Below, piece by piece: positions 6,777 through 15,829 of a stretch of 64,000 bases of DNA; position 1 is the first letter of the stretch; each line of letters starts with the position of its first letter. Below the pieces are notes generated by a model. The model did no database searches and was not told where the DNA came from. It saw only the letters and a list, made by a program, of their open reading frames with translations. Made by a program: the position numbers and the translations under genes. The DNA is taken from the NCBI GenBank assembly GCA_016700415.1, contig CP065018.1, forward strand, positions 2,362,001-2,426,000, in the 5' to 3' direction. This stretch comes from Flavobacteriales bacterium. Its GTDB lineage: Bacteria > Bacteroidota > Bacteroidia > Flavobacteriales_F > PHOS-HE28.

Positions 6777-8897
6777 ATGCGCGTGTACGTTTTACTGCTG
6801 TCCCTTCTGCTGTGGCATGCGCTTCTTGCCCAGGATCACGCCGTGCAGGACAGCTTGAACGTGCCCAACAGCGAGAACGGCTGGTACCTCAGTCCGCACG
6901 GCACCATCCGGATCCTGGTGATCTTCGCGGAGGTCGACTACGACAAGAACCCCAAGAACGATCCCCAGCCAGGCGGCTCGGACCAATGGCATAAGGGTGA
7001 ACTGCCCACATGGAAGGACGACCTGTTCGATCCCTTTCCGTTGACGGAACCGAAGGCCGAGGTCTCGCGCTATTACCGCGACGTGAGCTTGGGCCAGTTC
7101 ACCGTGCTGGGCGACTACATCGATCAGGTGGTCACCTTGCGTGAGAGTGAGCAACGCGGTCTGCGTGATTGGAGCGGCATGGCATGGGAGGCCGCCAACA
7201 TCCTCGGTTCATTGCATACCGCACACGATCTCTCCATCACCGACTTCGACCAATGGACCGACGGGGGAAAGCCCGGCCTACCCAAGTTGAACCGATCGGA
7301 TGATCCGCACAGCTATGACCACGTGATGGTGATCTACCGCAACAGCAACGTGCTCACCCACGGGCAGGGCAGCACGGATGCAGGAAGTGCCGGATTGTTG
7401 TTCGGCCACCCCAGCGACACGCAAAGCCGTTTCGGGGCGATGAACGGATTGCCGTTCGAGATCCTCAAGCACGAGTTCAACCACCTGCTTCTTGGTGGCA
7501 ACAATTTCCATAGCGGCGGTGGGAACGCGCCCATCTTCACCGGCTATTTCATGCCCATGATGGGCGGATGGAGCATGATGGGCGCGGCCAACAGCTCGCT
7601 GCTCACCGCGTGCGCCTGGGACCGTGACCGCTTAGGTTGGCGGGCGGAGGGAAGCCGGTACCGCATTCGCGCACATGACCTTGCCGGATCGGAGGTGAAC
7701 GGCGACCTCGACCCGATCGCGGGCGATACCGGCATCTTCGTCCTGAAGGACTTTGTCACCGGCGGTGACGCGCTCCGCATCCGTATGCCCTTTCTTCCGG
7801 ACTATGTTTACCCGCAGTGGCTTTGGTTGGAGAACCACCAGACCAGGTCGCGCAACGGCTGCCCCACGGATAAATTCCACTATGAGGACGGGTTCGCATG
7901 CGTTCATCCGGCCGTCCCGGGCATCTATGCGCTGATGCAGGTGGACAAGGAGAAAAAGGCCGGCAGCGACATCTATGGCGGCTATGCGGACTACCTCCGG
8001 CCCGTGCCCGCCAACGGCTACTTCGATTGGCGCCTGCGCGGTGACACCATCCGGTCCAGTTGCCTCTGGGGCGGGAGCACGGAACCCTATTTCGTGCGTG
8101 ATGCCTGGGCGAACCCGCTTACTGGGAACCAGCAGCAGGAATTTCCCCTGTTCGACAAGAACAACGACGGCAAGCTCACCCGCAAGGAAGCCATCGTACC
8201 GAACGTGGAGATCCGCAATGGCAAACTGGATGATGCGGCCATGTTCCTCGGAACCTCCGGCCAAGCCTTCACCCCACAGGGTAATAGCCGCATCGCCATG
8301 GGAACGAACCCCTCAAGCGCCAACATGCTCACCCTGGCGTGCGACATGGCCATGGAGCGGAACAAGGGCGCGAAACCCGATGTGCGCACGGTCTATCTCA
8401 ATGGTATCAGTGTGGACCTGTTGGAACAGCGTACTGACGGCACCATCACCGTGCATGTCCGAAGCGGTGATACGCGCCTCACCACGGACGTGCGCTATTG
8501 CGCGGACAGCATCGTATTGCCCGACCTGCACGGATATCAAGGGACCGCGCTCACCTTGGCGGCGCATAAGACCTTGAAGATCGACCGCTCCGGAACCCCG
8601 ACGCGCATGAAGCAACAAGGCGGGGATCACGGCAAGTACTGGTTCAGCCCGCCGACGCAGTTCACCGTGGCGGCCGGCGCGCGCATGGAATTGGAGCGCA
8701 AGGCGAAGCTTCAGCTGCTCAACAGCTCGGTGATGCATTTGATGCCCGGCGCCGTACTGGACTTGGACAGCAAGGCCAAACTGGACATACAGCCTGGCTC
8801 TTCGATCGTGCTGCACGGAAATGCTTCGATCAAGGCCAAGGCCCGGGTATTGAGAAAGCTGCGTCGCCAAGGGCGCATCGTTGATCCGTCGCTTTGA
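6777..8897 (+). CDS. Secreted zinc metalloprotease-like protein with EF-hand and beta-rich tail
   Basis: 706 residues from the ATG at 6777 (an in-frame TTG at 6768 is less likely), beginning with signal peptide MRVYVLLLSLLLWHALLAQ. A zinc motif HEFNH is at residues 232-236, followed by a glycine-rich GGNNFHSGG stretch that may supply the third ligand, so it resembles M6-type gluzincin/metzincin proteases with altered spacing. An EF-hand-like loop DKNNDGKLTRKE is at about 460-471, suggesting calcium binding. The last 70 residues repeat short KAKLxLxxxSxxxLxPGA units like a beta-helix. No T9SS signal is evident. Probably an extracellular peptidase; substrate unknown. Confidence 0.7.
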   Translation: MRVYVLLLSLLLWHALLAQDHAVQDSLNVPNSENGWYLSPHGTIRILVIFAEVDYDKNPKNDPQPGGSDQWHKGELPTWKDDLFDPFPLTEPKAEVSRYYRDVSLGQFTVLGDYIDQVVTLRESEQRGLRDWSGMAWEAANILGSLHTAHDLSITDFDQWTDGGKPGLPKLNRSDDPHSYDHVMVIYRNSNVLTHGQGSTDAGSAGLLFGHPSDTQSRFGAMNGLPFEILKHEFNHLLLGGNNFHSGGGNAPIFTGYFMPMMGGWSMMGAANSSLLTACAWDRDRLGWRAEGSRYRIRAHDLAGSEVNGDLDPIAGDTGIFVLKDFVTGGDALRIRMPFLPDYVYPQWLWLENHQTRSRNGCPTDKFHYEDGFACVHPAVPGIYALMQVDKEKKAGSDIYGGYADYLRPVPANGYFDWRLRGDTIRSSCLWGGSTEPYFVRDAWANPLTGNQQQEFPLFDKNNDGKLTRKEAIVPNVEIRNGKLDDAAMFLGTSGQAFTPQGNSRIAMGTNPSSANMLTLACDMAMERNKGAKPDVRTVYLNGISVDLLEQRTDGTITVHVRSGDTRLTTDVRYCADSIVLPDLHGYQGTALTLAAHKTLKIDRSGTPTRMKQQGGDHGKYWFSPPTQFTVAAGARMELERKAKLQLLNSSVMHLMPGAVLDLDSKAKLDIQPGSSIVLHGNASIKAKARVLRKLRRQGRIVDPSL

Positions 8898-8910
8898 CAC
8901 GGCGGTGCCC

Positions 8911-10215
8911 TCATCCAGGGGCGGCAATTCCTTCCCGGCGATGTTGCCGCATCTCCCAAAGCATGAACATGGCAAGTATCCCATATTCCAAAGGGATCCA
9001 CCAATAGGGCTGGGTGAAAGGAACGGTGCTGTACGTGAGGTAGGTGGGCACGATCAGCAACGTCCACAGCACGGGCCAGCGCCAGCCGGTGAGCACTGCG
9101 AAAGCGAGCAGCGGCAGGACGTACCACGGTTGCACGGCCTGCGCACCGAAAAGATAGATGGCCAGCAACCAGAGCATCGCCTCGGGCCAATCCGCACGCT
9201 TCTTCTTCCATAGTGTGAATGAATACACGCCCAGCCCGATCAACGTGATCACGCTCAACAGGCCCGTGCCTTTCACCAGTGCATCGCCCATCGCGCGGCG
9301 CAGTCCCTCGAACAGCACGCCGTTGAATTCGAGCCAGCTCACGTAGAGCTTCAGGCTGCTGCCGAAGTGCGCGAAGAAGCCCGGTGTCCAGAACGGGACC
9401 CACGACACGATGAAGAGGACAAGTGCGATCGCGATGTACCGGACCGAACGTTTCGATCCCGACCGGGACGGCAGCCAAGCAAGAAAAAGCAACGGCCACA
9501 ACTTGATGGCGGCCCCGATGGCGAGGAAGATCGCGGAAACATTCCAGCGTGCCCGACGGAACAAGTGGATGGCCCATAGGCAGGGTGCGATCATCAGCAC
9601 CTCGGTGTGGACGTTCACGGAGAATTCCAACAGTACCAATGGATTCAGCGCATACAGCGCGACCTTGCGCACACGGCCCGGATCGTTCTTCAGCAACAGC
9701 CCAAGCACCCCGATGGTGGCCATGTCGAAGGCGATCGCGATCCCGCGCAGGGCGAGTGTGGATGCCCAAACGCTTCCATGCCCGATCCATGCCGCCAACG
9801 CGAATCCCGCCTGCGCCAATGGCGGGTACACCGAATAGAAGTGCGGCGAATTCAGCTTCGCATACAACGCGGGCGTGAAGATCTCCGGCATCGTTTTTAC
9901 CAGCACATCAGGCGTGAAAGCGAATGGGGAAATGCCATGGATGGAGCAGAGCCCGTCCCAGATGTAGCGGTAGTGGTCGTCCGTCCATGTGATGGGGGCG
10001 AGGAACAGCAACAGGCGGAAGGCAACGGCGATGACCAGGAGTTGGTTCCAGGAGAAGCCCGCCTTTCGCACGGACCAGAGGTAGGCAGCAAAGGCCACGG
10101 CGAAGCCCAGCAACAAGGGCATGCTCCGAGAGCGGTCCGGGCCATAGCCGAGGAAGTACACCGCGGCCGCAAGCAGGAGGAAGGACTCGGGACGAAATGC
10201 GTTGCGGGCGTTCAT
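8911..10215 (-). CDS. Polytopic membrane glycosyltransferase, GT87/mannosyltransferase-like
   Basis: 434 residues from the ATG at 10215, which overlaps the stop of the preceding gene by ATGA; the longer frame to 10401 lies inside that gene. About ten or more hydrophobic segments are visible. Near the first loops is TWTDDHYRYIWDG, an acidic DD motif typical of GT-C enzymes using polyprenyl-phosphate sugars, and YPPLAQAGFALAA resembles the GT87 family motif. With a DPM1-like synthase as first gene of the same three-gene unit, it probably uses a polyprenyl-phosphate hexose made by that enzyme. Acceptor unknown. Confidence 0.7.
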   Translation of the reverse strand: MNARNAFRPESFLLLAAAVYFLGYGPDRSRSMPLLLGFAVAFAAYLWSVRKAGFSWNQLLVIAVAFRLLLFLAPITWTDDHYRYIWDGLCSIHGISPFAFTPDVLVKTMPEIFTPALYAKLNSPHFYSVYPPLAQAGFALAAWIGHGSVWASTLALRGIAIAFDMATIGVLGLLLKNDPGRVRKVALYALNPLVLLEFSVNVHTEVLMIAPCLWAIHLFRRARWNVSAIFLAIGAAIKLWPLLFLAWLPSRSGSKRSVRYIAIALVLFIVSWVPFWTPGFFAHFGSSLKLYVSWLEFNGVLFEGLRRAMGDALVKGTGLLSVITLIGLGVYSFTLWKKKRADWPEAMLWLLAIYLFGAQAVQPWYVLPLLAFAVLTGWRWPVLWTLLIVPTYLTYSTVPFTQPYWWIPLEYGILAMFMLWEMRQHRREGIAAPG

Positions 10216-11690
10216 CGGGCGGCCGTCCGCAAGGAATGCGACAAGGAGAACCAGCACACCGAGCCGAAGCCAAAGGCCAACATGATATGGTAAGGGAGCA
10301 ATCCGAGATCGTTTACCCGGAATGCGATCACGATACCAAGCACCGCATATGCTGCGATCGCGCCTTCCAGCAATGCGATCGGCGTGATCGCGCTTCTCCA
10401 ATAACCGTCGCGGGCTATGGCTTTGTCGGTGCCGGTGCCACCGGATTTCGGGGTGCGCATAAAAGGCGTTTTACGTCCCGCATATCCTTCCAGCACCGCG
10501 ATCGCGTTGTGCAGCGAAAGGCCCATGCTTACCGAGAGGAAAGCAGGGAAGGTCCAAAGGAAGGACAGTGCCCCGCGCCATCCGGGGCGGTGTTGCCGGT
10601 AGGACGTCCAATAGAACACGACCAGCACCAGCAAGGCGAAGGTGAAGATGATCGCGGTGTTGAAGAGCACATGGAATTCGGGATGACCCTGCTTCACCAA
10701 CAAGAGCGGAACACTGAGCAGTGCGGTGCCGAGGATGGCCACAAAGACAGTGCTGTTCATCAGGTGGAAAAGCGCATGCACCTTGGTCCCGAAGGAGAGG
10801 TCGCCGCGACGCAGGACGCTGGGCAGGTTTTTCACGGCGCATTCCGCGGCACCCTTGTTCCAGCGGTACTGCTGCGTTTTCAGCGCGTTCATCGCGGCCG
10901 GGAGTTCCGCAGGGGAGACCACGTTCTCGAGGTAGTGGAAGTGCCAGCCTTTGAGCTGTGCGCGGTAGCTCAGGTCGAGGTCCTCCGTTAGCGTGTCGGC
11001 CTGCCAGCCTCCCGCATCGGTGATGCAGCTCTTGCGCCAAACACCAGCCGTGCCGTTGAAGTTGATGAAATGCTTCAGCCCTTCGCGGCCGGTCTGTTCC
11101 ACGGAAAAGTGCGCGTCCAGCCCGAATGCTTGCAGGCGCGTGAGCAGGTTGGCGTCGCGGTTCAGGTGCCCCCAGCGCGTTTGCACCATGCCCATCCTCG
11201 GGTCGTTGAACCACGGTGCCACGGAGCGGAGCAGGTCTTTCGGAGGAAGGAAGTCGGCATCGAACACGGCGATCAGTTCGCCCTTTGCGCGCTCCAGTCC
11301 GTACGCCAACGCGCCGGCCTTGTAGCCAACGCGTTCCGGGCGGCGGACATGGGTGATGTCCACGCCTTGCTTCTGCCAGTATGCGATCCGCGCGGTAGCA
11401 CGATCCACCGTACTGTCATTGCTGTCATCCAACACCTGCACCTCGAAGCGGTCGCGCGGCCAGTCCATCGCAGCGACATCATCGATCAGACGCTCCACCA
11501 CGTTCCGCTCGTTGTAGATCGGCAATTGCACGGTGATGCGGGGCAGTTGTTGCCCGGATCCGAATTCAGGCGTTGGCCGTTCGTTCCGATCCCTGCGGCG
11601 ATAGGCCCAAGTAAGCTGCAATTGCACCAGGCTGAACAGCAGGATGAAGCTCAACAGCACGGCATAGACGATGAGGATCGCGAGGGCCAT
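10212..11690 (-). CDS. Cellulose-synthase-like family 2 glycosyltransferase
   Basis: 492 residues. An N-terminal transmembrane helix is followed by a GT-A domain with QLPIYNE, VLDDSND, FDADF (DxD) and TEDLDLSYR plus QQYRWNKG, i.e. the D, DxD, TED and Q-x-x-RW motifs of processive GT2 enzymes. Four or more C-terminal membrane helices complete the CESA-like layout. It starts one base inside the stop of the DPM1-like gene and its stop overlaps the next gene, so all three form one translational unit. A role in making or extending a surface or membrane glycan or glycolipid is likely. Confidence 0.85.
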   Translation of the reverse strand: MALAILIVYAVLLSFILLFSLVQLQLTWAYRRRDRNERPTPEFGSGQQLPRITVQLPIYNERNVVERLIDDVAAMDWPRDRFEVQVLDDSNDSTVDRATARIAYWQKQGVDITHVRRPERVGYKAGALAYGLERAKGELIAVFDADFLPPKDLLRSVAPWFNDPRMGMVQTRWGHLNRDANLLTRLQAFGLDAHFSVEQTGREGLKHFINFNGTAGVWRKSCITDAGGWQADTLTEDLDLSYRAQLKGWHFHYLENVVSPAELPAAMNALKTQQYRWNKGAAECAVKNLPSVLRRGDLSFGTKVHALFHLMNSTVFVAILGTALLSVPLLLVKQGHPEFHVLFNTAIIFTFALLVLVVFYWTSYRQHRPGWRGALSFLWTFPAFLSVSMGLSLHNAIAVLEGYAGRKTPFMRTPKSGGTGTDKAIARDGYWRSAITPIALLEGAIAAYAVLGIVIAFRVNDLGLLPYHIMLAFGFGSVCWFSLSHSLRTAAR

Positions 11691-12382
11691 CAGCGGTACT
11701 TGATGATGGTGGTGATGATCTTCCAGCCCGCCAGCACCGAGCCTTTCACGGTGCCGCTGATCTTCGAGAAGCCGATGCGCTTTCGGTAATCCACCGGCAC
11801 CTCAGCGATGCGGAGCTTCTGTTTCGCGGCCTTCAATTGCATCTCCACGGTCCATCCGAAGGTACGGTCGCGCATGTGCATGGCTTGGAGCGCATCCCAG
11901 CGGATCGCACGGAACGGGCCGAGGTCGGTGTACTTCACCCCGTAGAAAATCTTGAGCAGCCGTGTCGCCAGCCAATTGCCGAAGATCTGTTGCGGCATCA
12001 TGCTGCCGGTATCGCGACGGCCCAAGGCTCTGGAGCCGATCACGAAGTCCGCACGGGCCTCCAGGATCGGCGCTACCACCTCCGTCATCTGTTCCGGATG
12101 ATCGCTGTTGTCCGCATCGATGAAGACCACGATGTCCGGTAGTGGTTGATGTTTGGCCACCTGCGCGATCCCCTTGAGGCAGGCGTTCCCGTAGCCGCGC
12201 TCCGGCTGGTCCACCACGATGGCCCCTGCCGCGCGCGCCATCTCGCTCGTCTTGTCACTGCTGGCGTTGTTCACCACCACGATGTGGCGCACCAGATCTT
12301 TCGGAATGTCGCACACCACGAATCCCACGGCTTCTTGCTCGTTGAACGCGGGAATGATAACGTCGATGATGGGTACTGGCAT
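11690..12382 (-). CDS. Family 2 glycosyltransferase, polyprenyl-phosphate sugar synthase (DPM1-like)
   Basis: 230 residues from the ATG at 12382 that precedes PVPIIDVIIPAFNEQEAVG; a longer upstream frame has no family similarity. The GT-A features are VIIPAFNE, VVNNASSDKT and VFIDADNSD (DxD), with GYGNACLKGI and GSRALGRRDTGSM between and after them. No C-terminal membrane anchor is present. Such proteins transfer a hexose to a polyprenyl phosphate at the inner membrane face, feeding GT-C enzymes like the third gene of this unit. It is the first gene; a CACCTTTG about 100 nt upstream could be its -7 element. Confidence 0.85.
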   Translation of the reverse strand: MPVPIIDVIIPAFNEQEAVGFVVCDIPKDLVRHIVVVNNASSDKTSEMARAAGAIVVDQPERGYGNACLKGIAQVAKHQPLPDIVVFIDADNSDHPEQMTEVVAPILEARADFVIGSRALGRRDTGSMMPQQIFGNWLATRLLKIFYGVKYTDLGPFRAIRWDALQAMHMRDRTFGWTVEMQLKAAKQKLRIAEVPVDYRKRIGFSKISGTVKGSVLAGWKIITTIIKYR

Positions 12383-12579
12383 TGGGTATCGCGCGGGGAG
12401 CGTGGAGGTGGCGTCAAGGATCGTCCTTCGTGGCGGTCGATGCACACATTACTGGGTGTCGCCGGGATTGGATGGAACTGACGGCAAAGGTGCCGATGAA
12501 CGGAAAGAGATCCGAGCCCTTCGTGCAGATCTGCAGCTGAGATGTGGAATTGCACGCTTGGAGGCTATCCGGAAGATGC

Positions 12580-12897
12580 TCAGTCGCTCACCTCGATGGC
12601 ATACTCATGTCCGTCATAAAAGCCTTTGAAGCGCTCCGCGAAGCGTGTCAGCAGAGCATGTTTCGCGATGAGCGTGTCAAAGTCCACGGAGTGCGTGTCC
12701 GTCAGGACCAGGCCCCAAGGTCGCTCCTTCCCTTCGAGCTTGCTGGAACTGTCCACATTATAGCCCTGGTCCAACGCTTCCACGATCAAGCGGTCCATGT
12801 CCTCCTTTTCCTTGAAGTAGAACCAATGGATCACTGATCGCTCCCGGTCAGGATCGTCGTTGCGCAGATGCTCAAGAGCCCACTCCTTTTCGTCCAT
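12580..12897 (-). CDS. RraB-like (ribonuclease E inhibitor RraB domain) protein
   Basis: 105 residues. The pattern ALEHLRNDDPDRERSVIHWF, then ALDQGYNVDSS, then HSVDFDTLIAKHALLTRFAERF and FYDGHEYAIE follows the RraB fold (PF06877 type): first strand/helix, acidic helix, and the YDGWxxYFE-like end. In E. coli RraB binds RNase E and tunes its activity. It starts immediately after the stop of the 4Fe-4S membrane protein gene and is probably co-transcribed with it and with the FAD oxidoreductase. Many RraB-domain proteins outside Gammaproteobacteria have no proven link to RNase E, so only the domain is claimed. Confidence 0.75.
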   Translation of the reverse strand: MDEKEWALEHLRNDDPDRERSVIHWFYFKEKEDMDRLIVEALDQGYNVDSSSKLEGKERPWGLVLTDTHSVDFDTLIAKHALLTRFAERFKGFYDGHEYAIEVSD

Positions 12898-14472
12898 TCA
12901 ACGCAAGGTAGCCCCCGTTCTTCCGATCGCGATCGGATCACTGCTCACGAGTCCTGACGGCTTGCCGTTCTCCAATTTCAGCACGCCCCGCGGGCACACC
13001 GCTGCGCAGATGCCGCAGCCCACGCAGCTTGCGCGCACGATGCTCTCGCCGCGTTGGGCGTAGCTGCGCACGTCGATACCCATTTCACAATAGGTGCTGC
13101 AATTGCCGCAGCTGATGCACTGCCCTCCGTTAGTGGTGATGCGGAAGCGCGAGAAGAAGCGTTGCTGCAAACCGAGCACCGCCGCCATGGGGCAACCGAA
13201 GCGGCACCATACGCGGCTGCCCAGCAAAGGATAGAAACCCACGCCTACCACGCCACTGAAGATCGCGCCGATCGCGAAGCCGTACGCGTTCCGCAGCGGA
13301 TAGCTCTGCACGAAAAAGATGTCGCTGCCGCCGGAGATGTAAGCGTATGCGGTGAGGCCGATGATGACCGCGAGGATGCCCATCGCACCGTAGCGCACCG
13401 CCTTGTGTACCTCCTTCACCATGCCGGGGCGGATCAAGAGCACGGCGACCACGAAGCCCAAGGTCAACACGATGATGCCGAGCAGCATGCCGCGTGTGAC
13501 CCAGAAACCTTTCGCGCTGTCGCCGCCGAGGTAGCTGTACACGAGCGCAGCCGTCATCACCACCGCGAAGACGAGCACCGAATGCACCGCCCAGCGTTCG
13601 ATCTTCCATGCCTTCAAGCTCTTGTCGCTGAGCTGCCGGAAGGGATCACCGGCCGTTTCCGCGAGGCCACCGCAGCCGCACACCCATGAGCAGTACCAAC
13701 GCTTGCCATAGAAGTAGGTGAGTATCGGTGAGATGAGGAAGATCATCGCCACGCCGAAGAGCAGCATGAAGAGGCCAAAACCTCCTGCGTCCAGCATCCC
13801 TTTCACATTCCACTCGTCGAAGAAGTAGTAGTTCAGCGGCCACATGTTCTTGAAATCGTCGTAGGGCAGGCTGAGTCGCGCGAGCAGCTCGGGGATGAGA
13901 AAGGCGAATCCGAGCTGGAAGAACATCACCGAGGTGGTGCGCACCACCTCGTATTTGTTATGGCGGTATTTCAAGATGAACTTGAAGCCCATGGAGAGGA
14001 TGGCCACCGTGTAGAGCGTGCCGTACACGAACCATTGTGAGGCCGCATTGCCACTGAGGAGCCTGCTGAGCGGATCGAACAGCGCGACGGTCCCCGTGTT
14101 CGCCTTGCCATCGCCACCGAGGCCGAGGTATTGCGGGTAGAAGTAGAGCACCACGTAAAAGCCCGTGAGCAGCACGCCCAACACCCAGGCCACCGCACCG
14201 CGCGAGGTGAGGCCGTTGTGCCAGACGCCGTTGTTCTTGATGCCCGCCGGATGATGCGCATAGGTGCGCCACGCATAGCCCGCGCCGCCAAGTGCGATGG
14301 CCAGTAATGCGCCAGTGAGCCAAAGACCAGCATGTGGAACTGTTCCCATCGGCAAGCTTACGAATAGCACCAACACGCCCATGGACGCTACCGCCAACGC
14401 GATCTTCTGCGATCCGTCCAAGGTGCCGCTATGGGGTGCGGCGATCGAGAGACTGTGATCCGAACGGCTCAT
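12898..14472 (-). CDS. Membrane 4Fe-4S electron transfer protein, NapH/NosR/CcoG-like
   Basis: 524 residues from the ATG at 14472 (ATGA overlap with the upstream oxidoreductase gene); the longer frame to 14604 is inside that gene. About ten transmembrane helices carry two cytoplasmic cysteine motifs, WYCSWVCGCGG and VWCRFGCPMAA, the CxxxCP hallmark of NapH/NosR-type proteins. The C-terminus has a two-cluster ferredoxin: CISCGNCSTYCEMG and CVGCGICAAVCPRG. It should pass electrons through or along the membrane, with the neighbouring FAD enzyme as likely electron donor. The terminal acceptor is unknown because no denitrification or oxidase genes are nearby. Confidence 0.8.
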   Translation of the reverse strand: MSRSDHSLSIAAPHSGTLDGSQKIALAVASMGVLVLFVSLPMGTVPHAGLWLTGALLAIALGGAGYAWRTYAHHPAGIKNNGVWHNGLTSRGAVAWVLGVLLTGFYVVLYFYPQYLGLGGDGKANTGTVALFDPLSRLLSGNAASQWFVYGTLYTVAILSMGFKFILKYRHNKYEVVRTTSVMFFQLGFAFLIPELLARLSLPYDDFKNMWPLNYYFFDEWNVKGMLDAGGFGLFMLLFGVAMIFLISPILTYFYGKRWYCSWVCGCGGLAETAGDPFRQLSDKSLKAWKIERWAVHSVLVFAVVMTAALVYSYLGGDSAKGFWVTRGMLLGIIVLTLGFVVAVLLIRPGMVKEVHKAVRYGAMGILAVIIGLTAYAYISGGSDIFFVQSYPLRNAYGFAIGAIFSGVVGVGFYPLLGSRVWCRFGCPMAAVLGLQQRFFSRFRITTNGGQCISCGNCSTYCEMGIDVRSYAQRGESIVRASCVGCGICAAVCPRGVLKLENGKPSGLVSSDPIAIGRTGATLR

Positions 14473-15770
14473 GCGATCACGCTCGTTGCTTGGTTGAACG
14501 ATGCGCGGACGGCCATCTCCGTACGCTCGAAGAATTCCGGATCGAACGCCGCTTCGTGCAGGTGCTGGACCACGTGGTCCACCGTGGCCTTTTCGCGCAA
14601 CCAACGGTCGAACACCTCATGCCGCAAACGGAAGCCGAAGCTGTTCACGCCGTGCAGCACGCGGCTCTCCGCGTTCCAGACCAGATGCAGTGCGGACCTG
14701 CCGTTTGGGTGCTCCCAGTAGTGATCGGCCTCGCCTTCCTGTAGGTTGTTCCGTACCCAGCCGTAGGTCTGGTATTCGATGTCGAAGAACTTGGCGCTGT
14801 TGAACCAGATGCCGGGATCGTAAGCCGTGCGTTCCCCGGTGATCGTGAGCGCCACGGTCTCGCCCATCATGCGCCCGGTGTACCACACCTGTTCAATGTT
14901 CTTGCGTTGAGGATCGGGATGTTTGTGGAACTCCACGCAGTCGCCGATGGCGTAAACGTCCGAAGCGCTTGTCTCCAAGTTTTCGTTCACCAAGACGCCC
15001 TTCCCTGTTTTGATCTCGGGACTTCCCTTCAGCCAAGCGATGTTCGGGTGAACGCCCACGGCCAAGCCCACGAAGCCGCATGCGATCTCCTCACCGCCCT
15101 TGGTACTTATGGCCCGCACGCGGCCGTCATCGCCTGCAAGCACTTCCTCCAACTCGGTGTTGAACCTCAACTCAACACCGTGTTCCTGCATGTGCCGGGT
15201 GATCATTCCTGCTTCCTGCTTCGGAAGAATGCCGCCCCAGTAACTGTGCTCCCGCACAAGGAAGGTCACGTCAATGTTGCGCGTGCGCAGCATCTCCGCC
15301 ATTTCCACACCGATCAATCCGCCTCCCGCGATCACCGCGCGTTGGATGCCCTTGGTGTTCTCCTCCATCGACTCCAAGTCCTGCAAGCTGTACAGGCCTT
15401 GCACGCCGGGAAGGTCTTGCCCGGGCCAGCCGAAGCGGTTCGACTCGCTGCCCGTGGCGATGATGAGGCTGTCGTAAGTCAACGTGCCCCCATCGGTCAG
15501 CTCCACGATCTTTCGTTCCGTGTCGACCCGCGTCACCGTTCCGTGCTTCAGCCCGATCCGGTTCTTCTCCCAAAAGTGGTCCTCGTAGGGCTTGATGTCC
15601 TGGTAGCGCATGTGGCCCATGTACACGTACATCAGCGCGGTGCGGCTGAAGAAGTGCTCGCTCTCCTTGCCGATCACGGTGATCTCCGCATCGCTGCGTT
15701 TGCGGATGTGGCGCGCCGCCGTGATGCCGCTGATGCCGTTGCCGATAATGACGATGCGGGGATTGCTCAT
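14469..15770 (-). CDS. FAD-dependent NAD(P)H oxidoreductase (rubredoxin/nitrite reductase-like)
   Basis: 433 residues from the ATG at 15770 before SNPRIVIIGNGISG; earlier frame positions lack family similarity. Two dinucleotide-binding motifs are visible, GNGISGITAARHIRK for FAD and AGGGLIGVEMAEML for NAD(P)H, then the flavin-binding VYAIGDCVEF. About 100 extra C-terminal residues (from the GIWFNSAKFFDIEYQTYG segment) replace a standard dimerisation domain. Gene overlap with the membrane 4Fe-4S protein suggests a two-component NAD(P)H-to-membrane electron path. The 59-nt gap to the divergent hydrolase gene holds no obvious promoter. Confidence 0.85.
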   Translation of the reverse strand: MSNPRIVIIGNGISGITAARHIRKRSDAEITVIGKESEHFFSRTALMYVYMGHMRYQDIKPYEDHFWEKNRIGLKHGTVTRVDTERKIVELTDGGTLTYDSLIIATGSESNRFGWPGQDLPGVQGLYSLQDLESMEENTKGIQRAVIAGGGLIGVEMAEMLRTRNIDVTFLVREHSYWGGILPKQEAGMITRHMQEHGVELRFNTELEEVLAGDDGRVRAISTKGGEEIACGFVGLAVGVHPNIAWLKGSPEIKTGKGVLVNENLETSASDVYAIGDCVEFHKHPDPQRKNIEQVWYTGRMMGETVALTITGERTAYDPGIWFNSAKFFDIEYQTYGWVRNNLQEGEADHYWEHPNGRSALHLVWNAESRVLHGVNSFGFRLRHEVFDRWLREKATVDHVVQHLHEAAFDPEFFERTEMAVRASFNQATSVIA

Positions 15771-15829
15771 GCGGGATGTGCGATTTTTGTACGGCGGCGC
15801 ATTTCTTTCAGGCTGTCGCCTCCTTCGCA

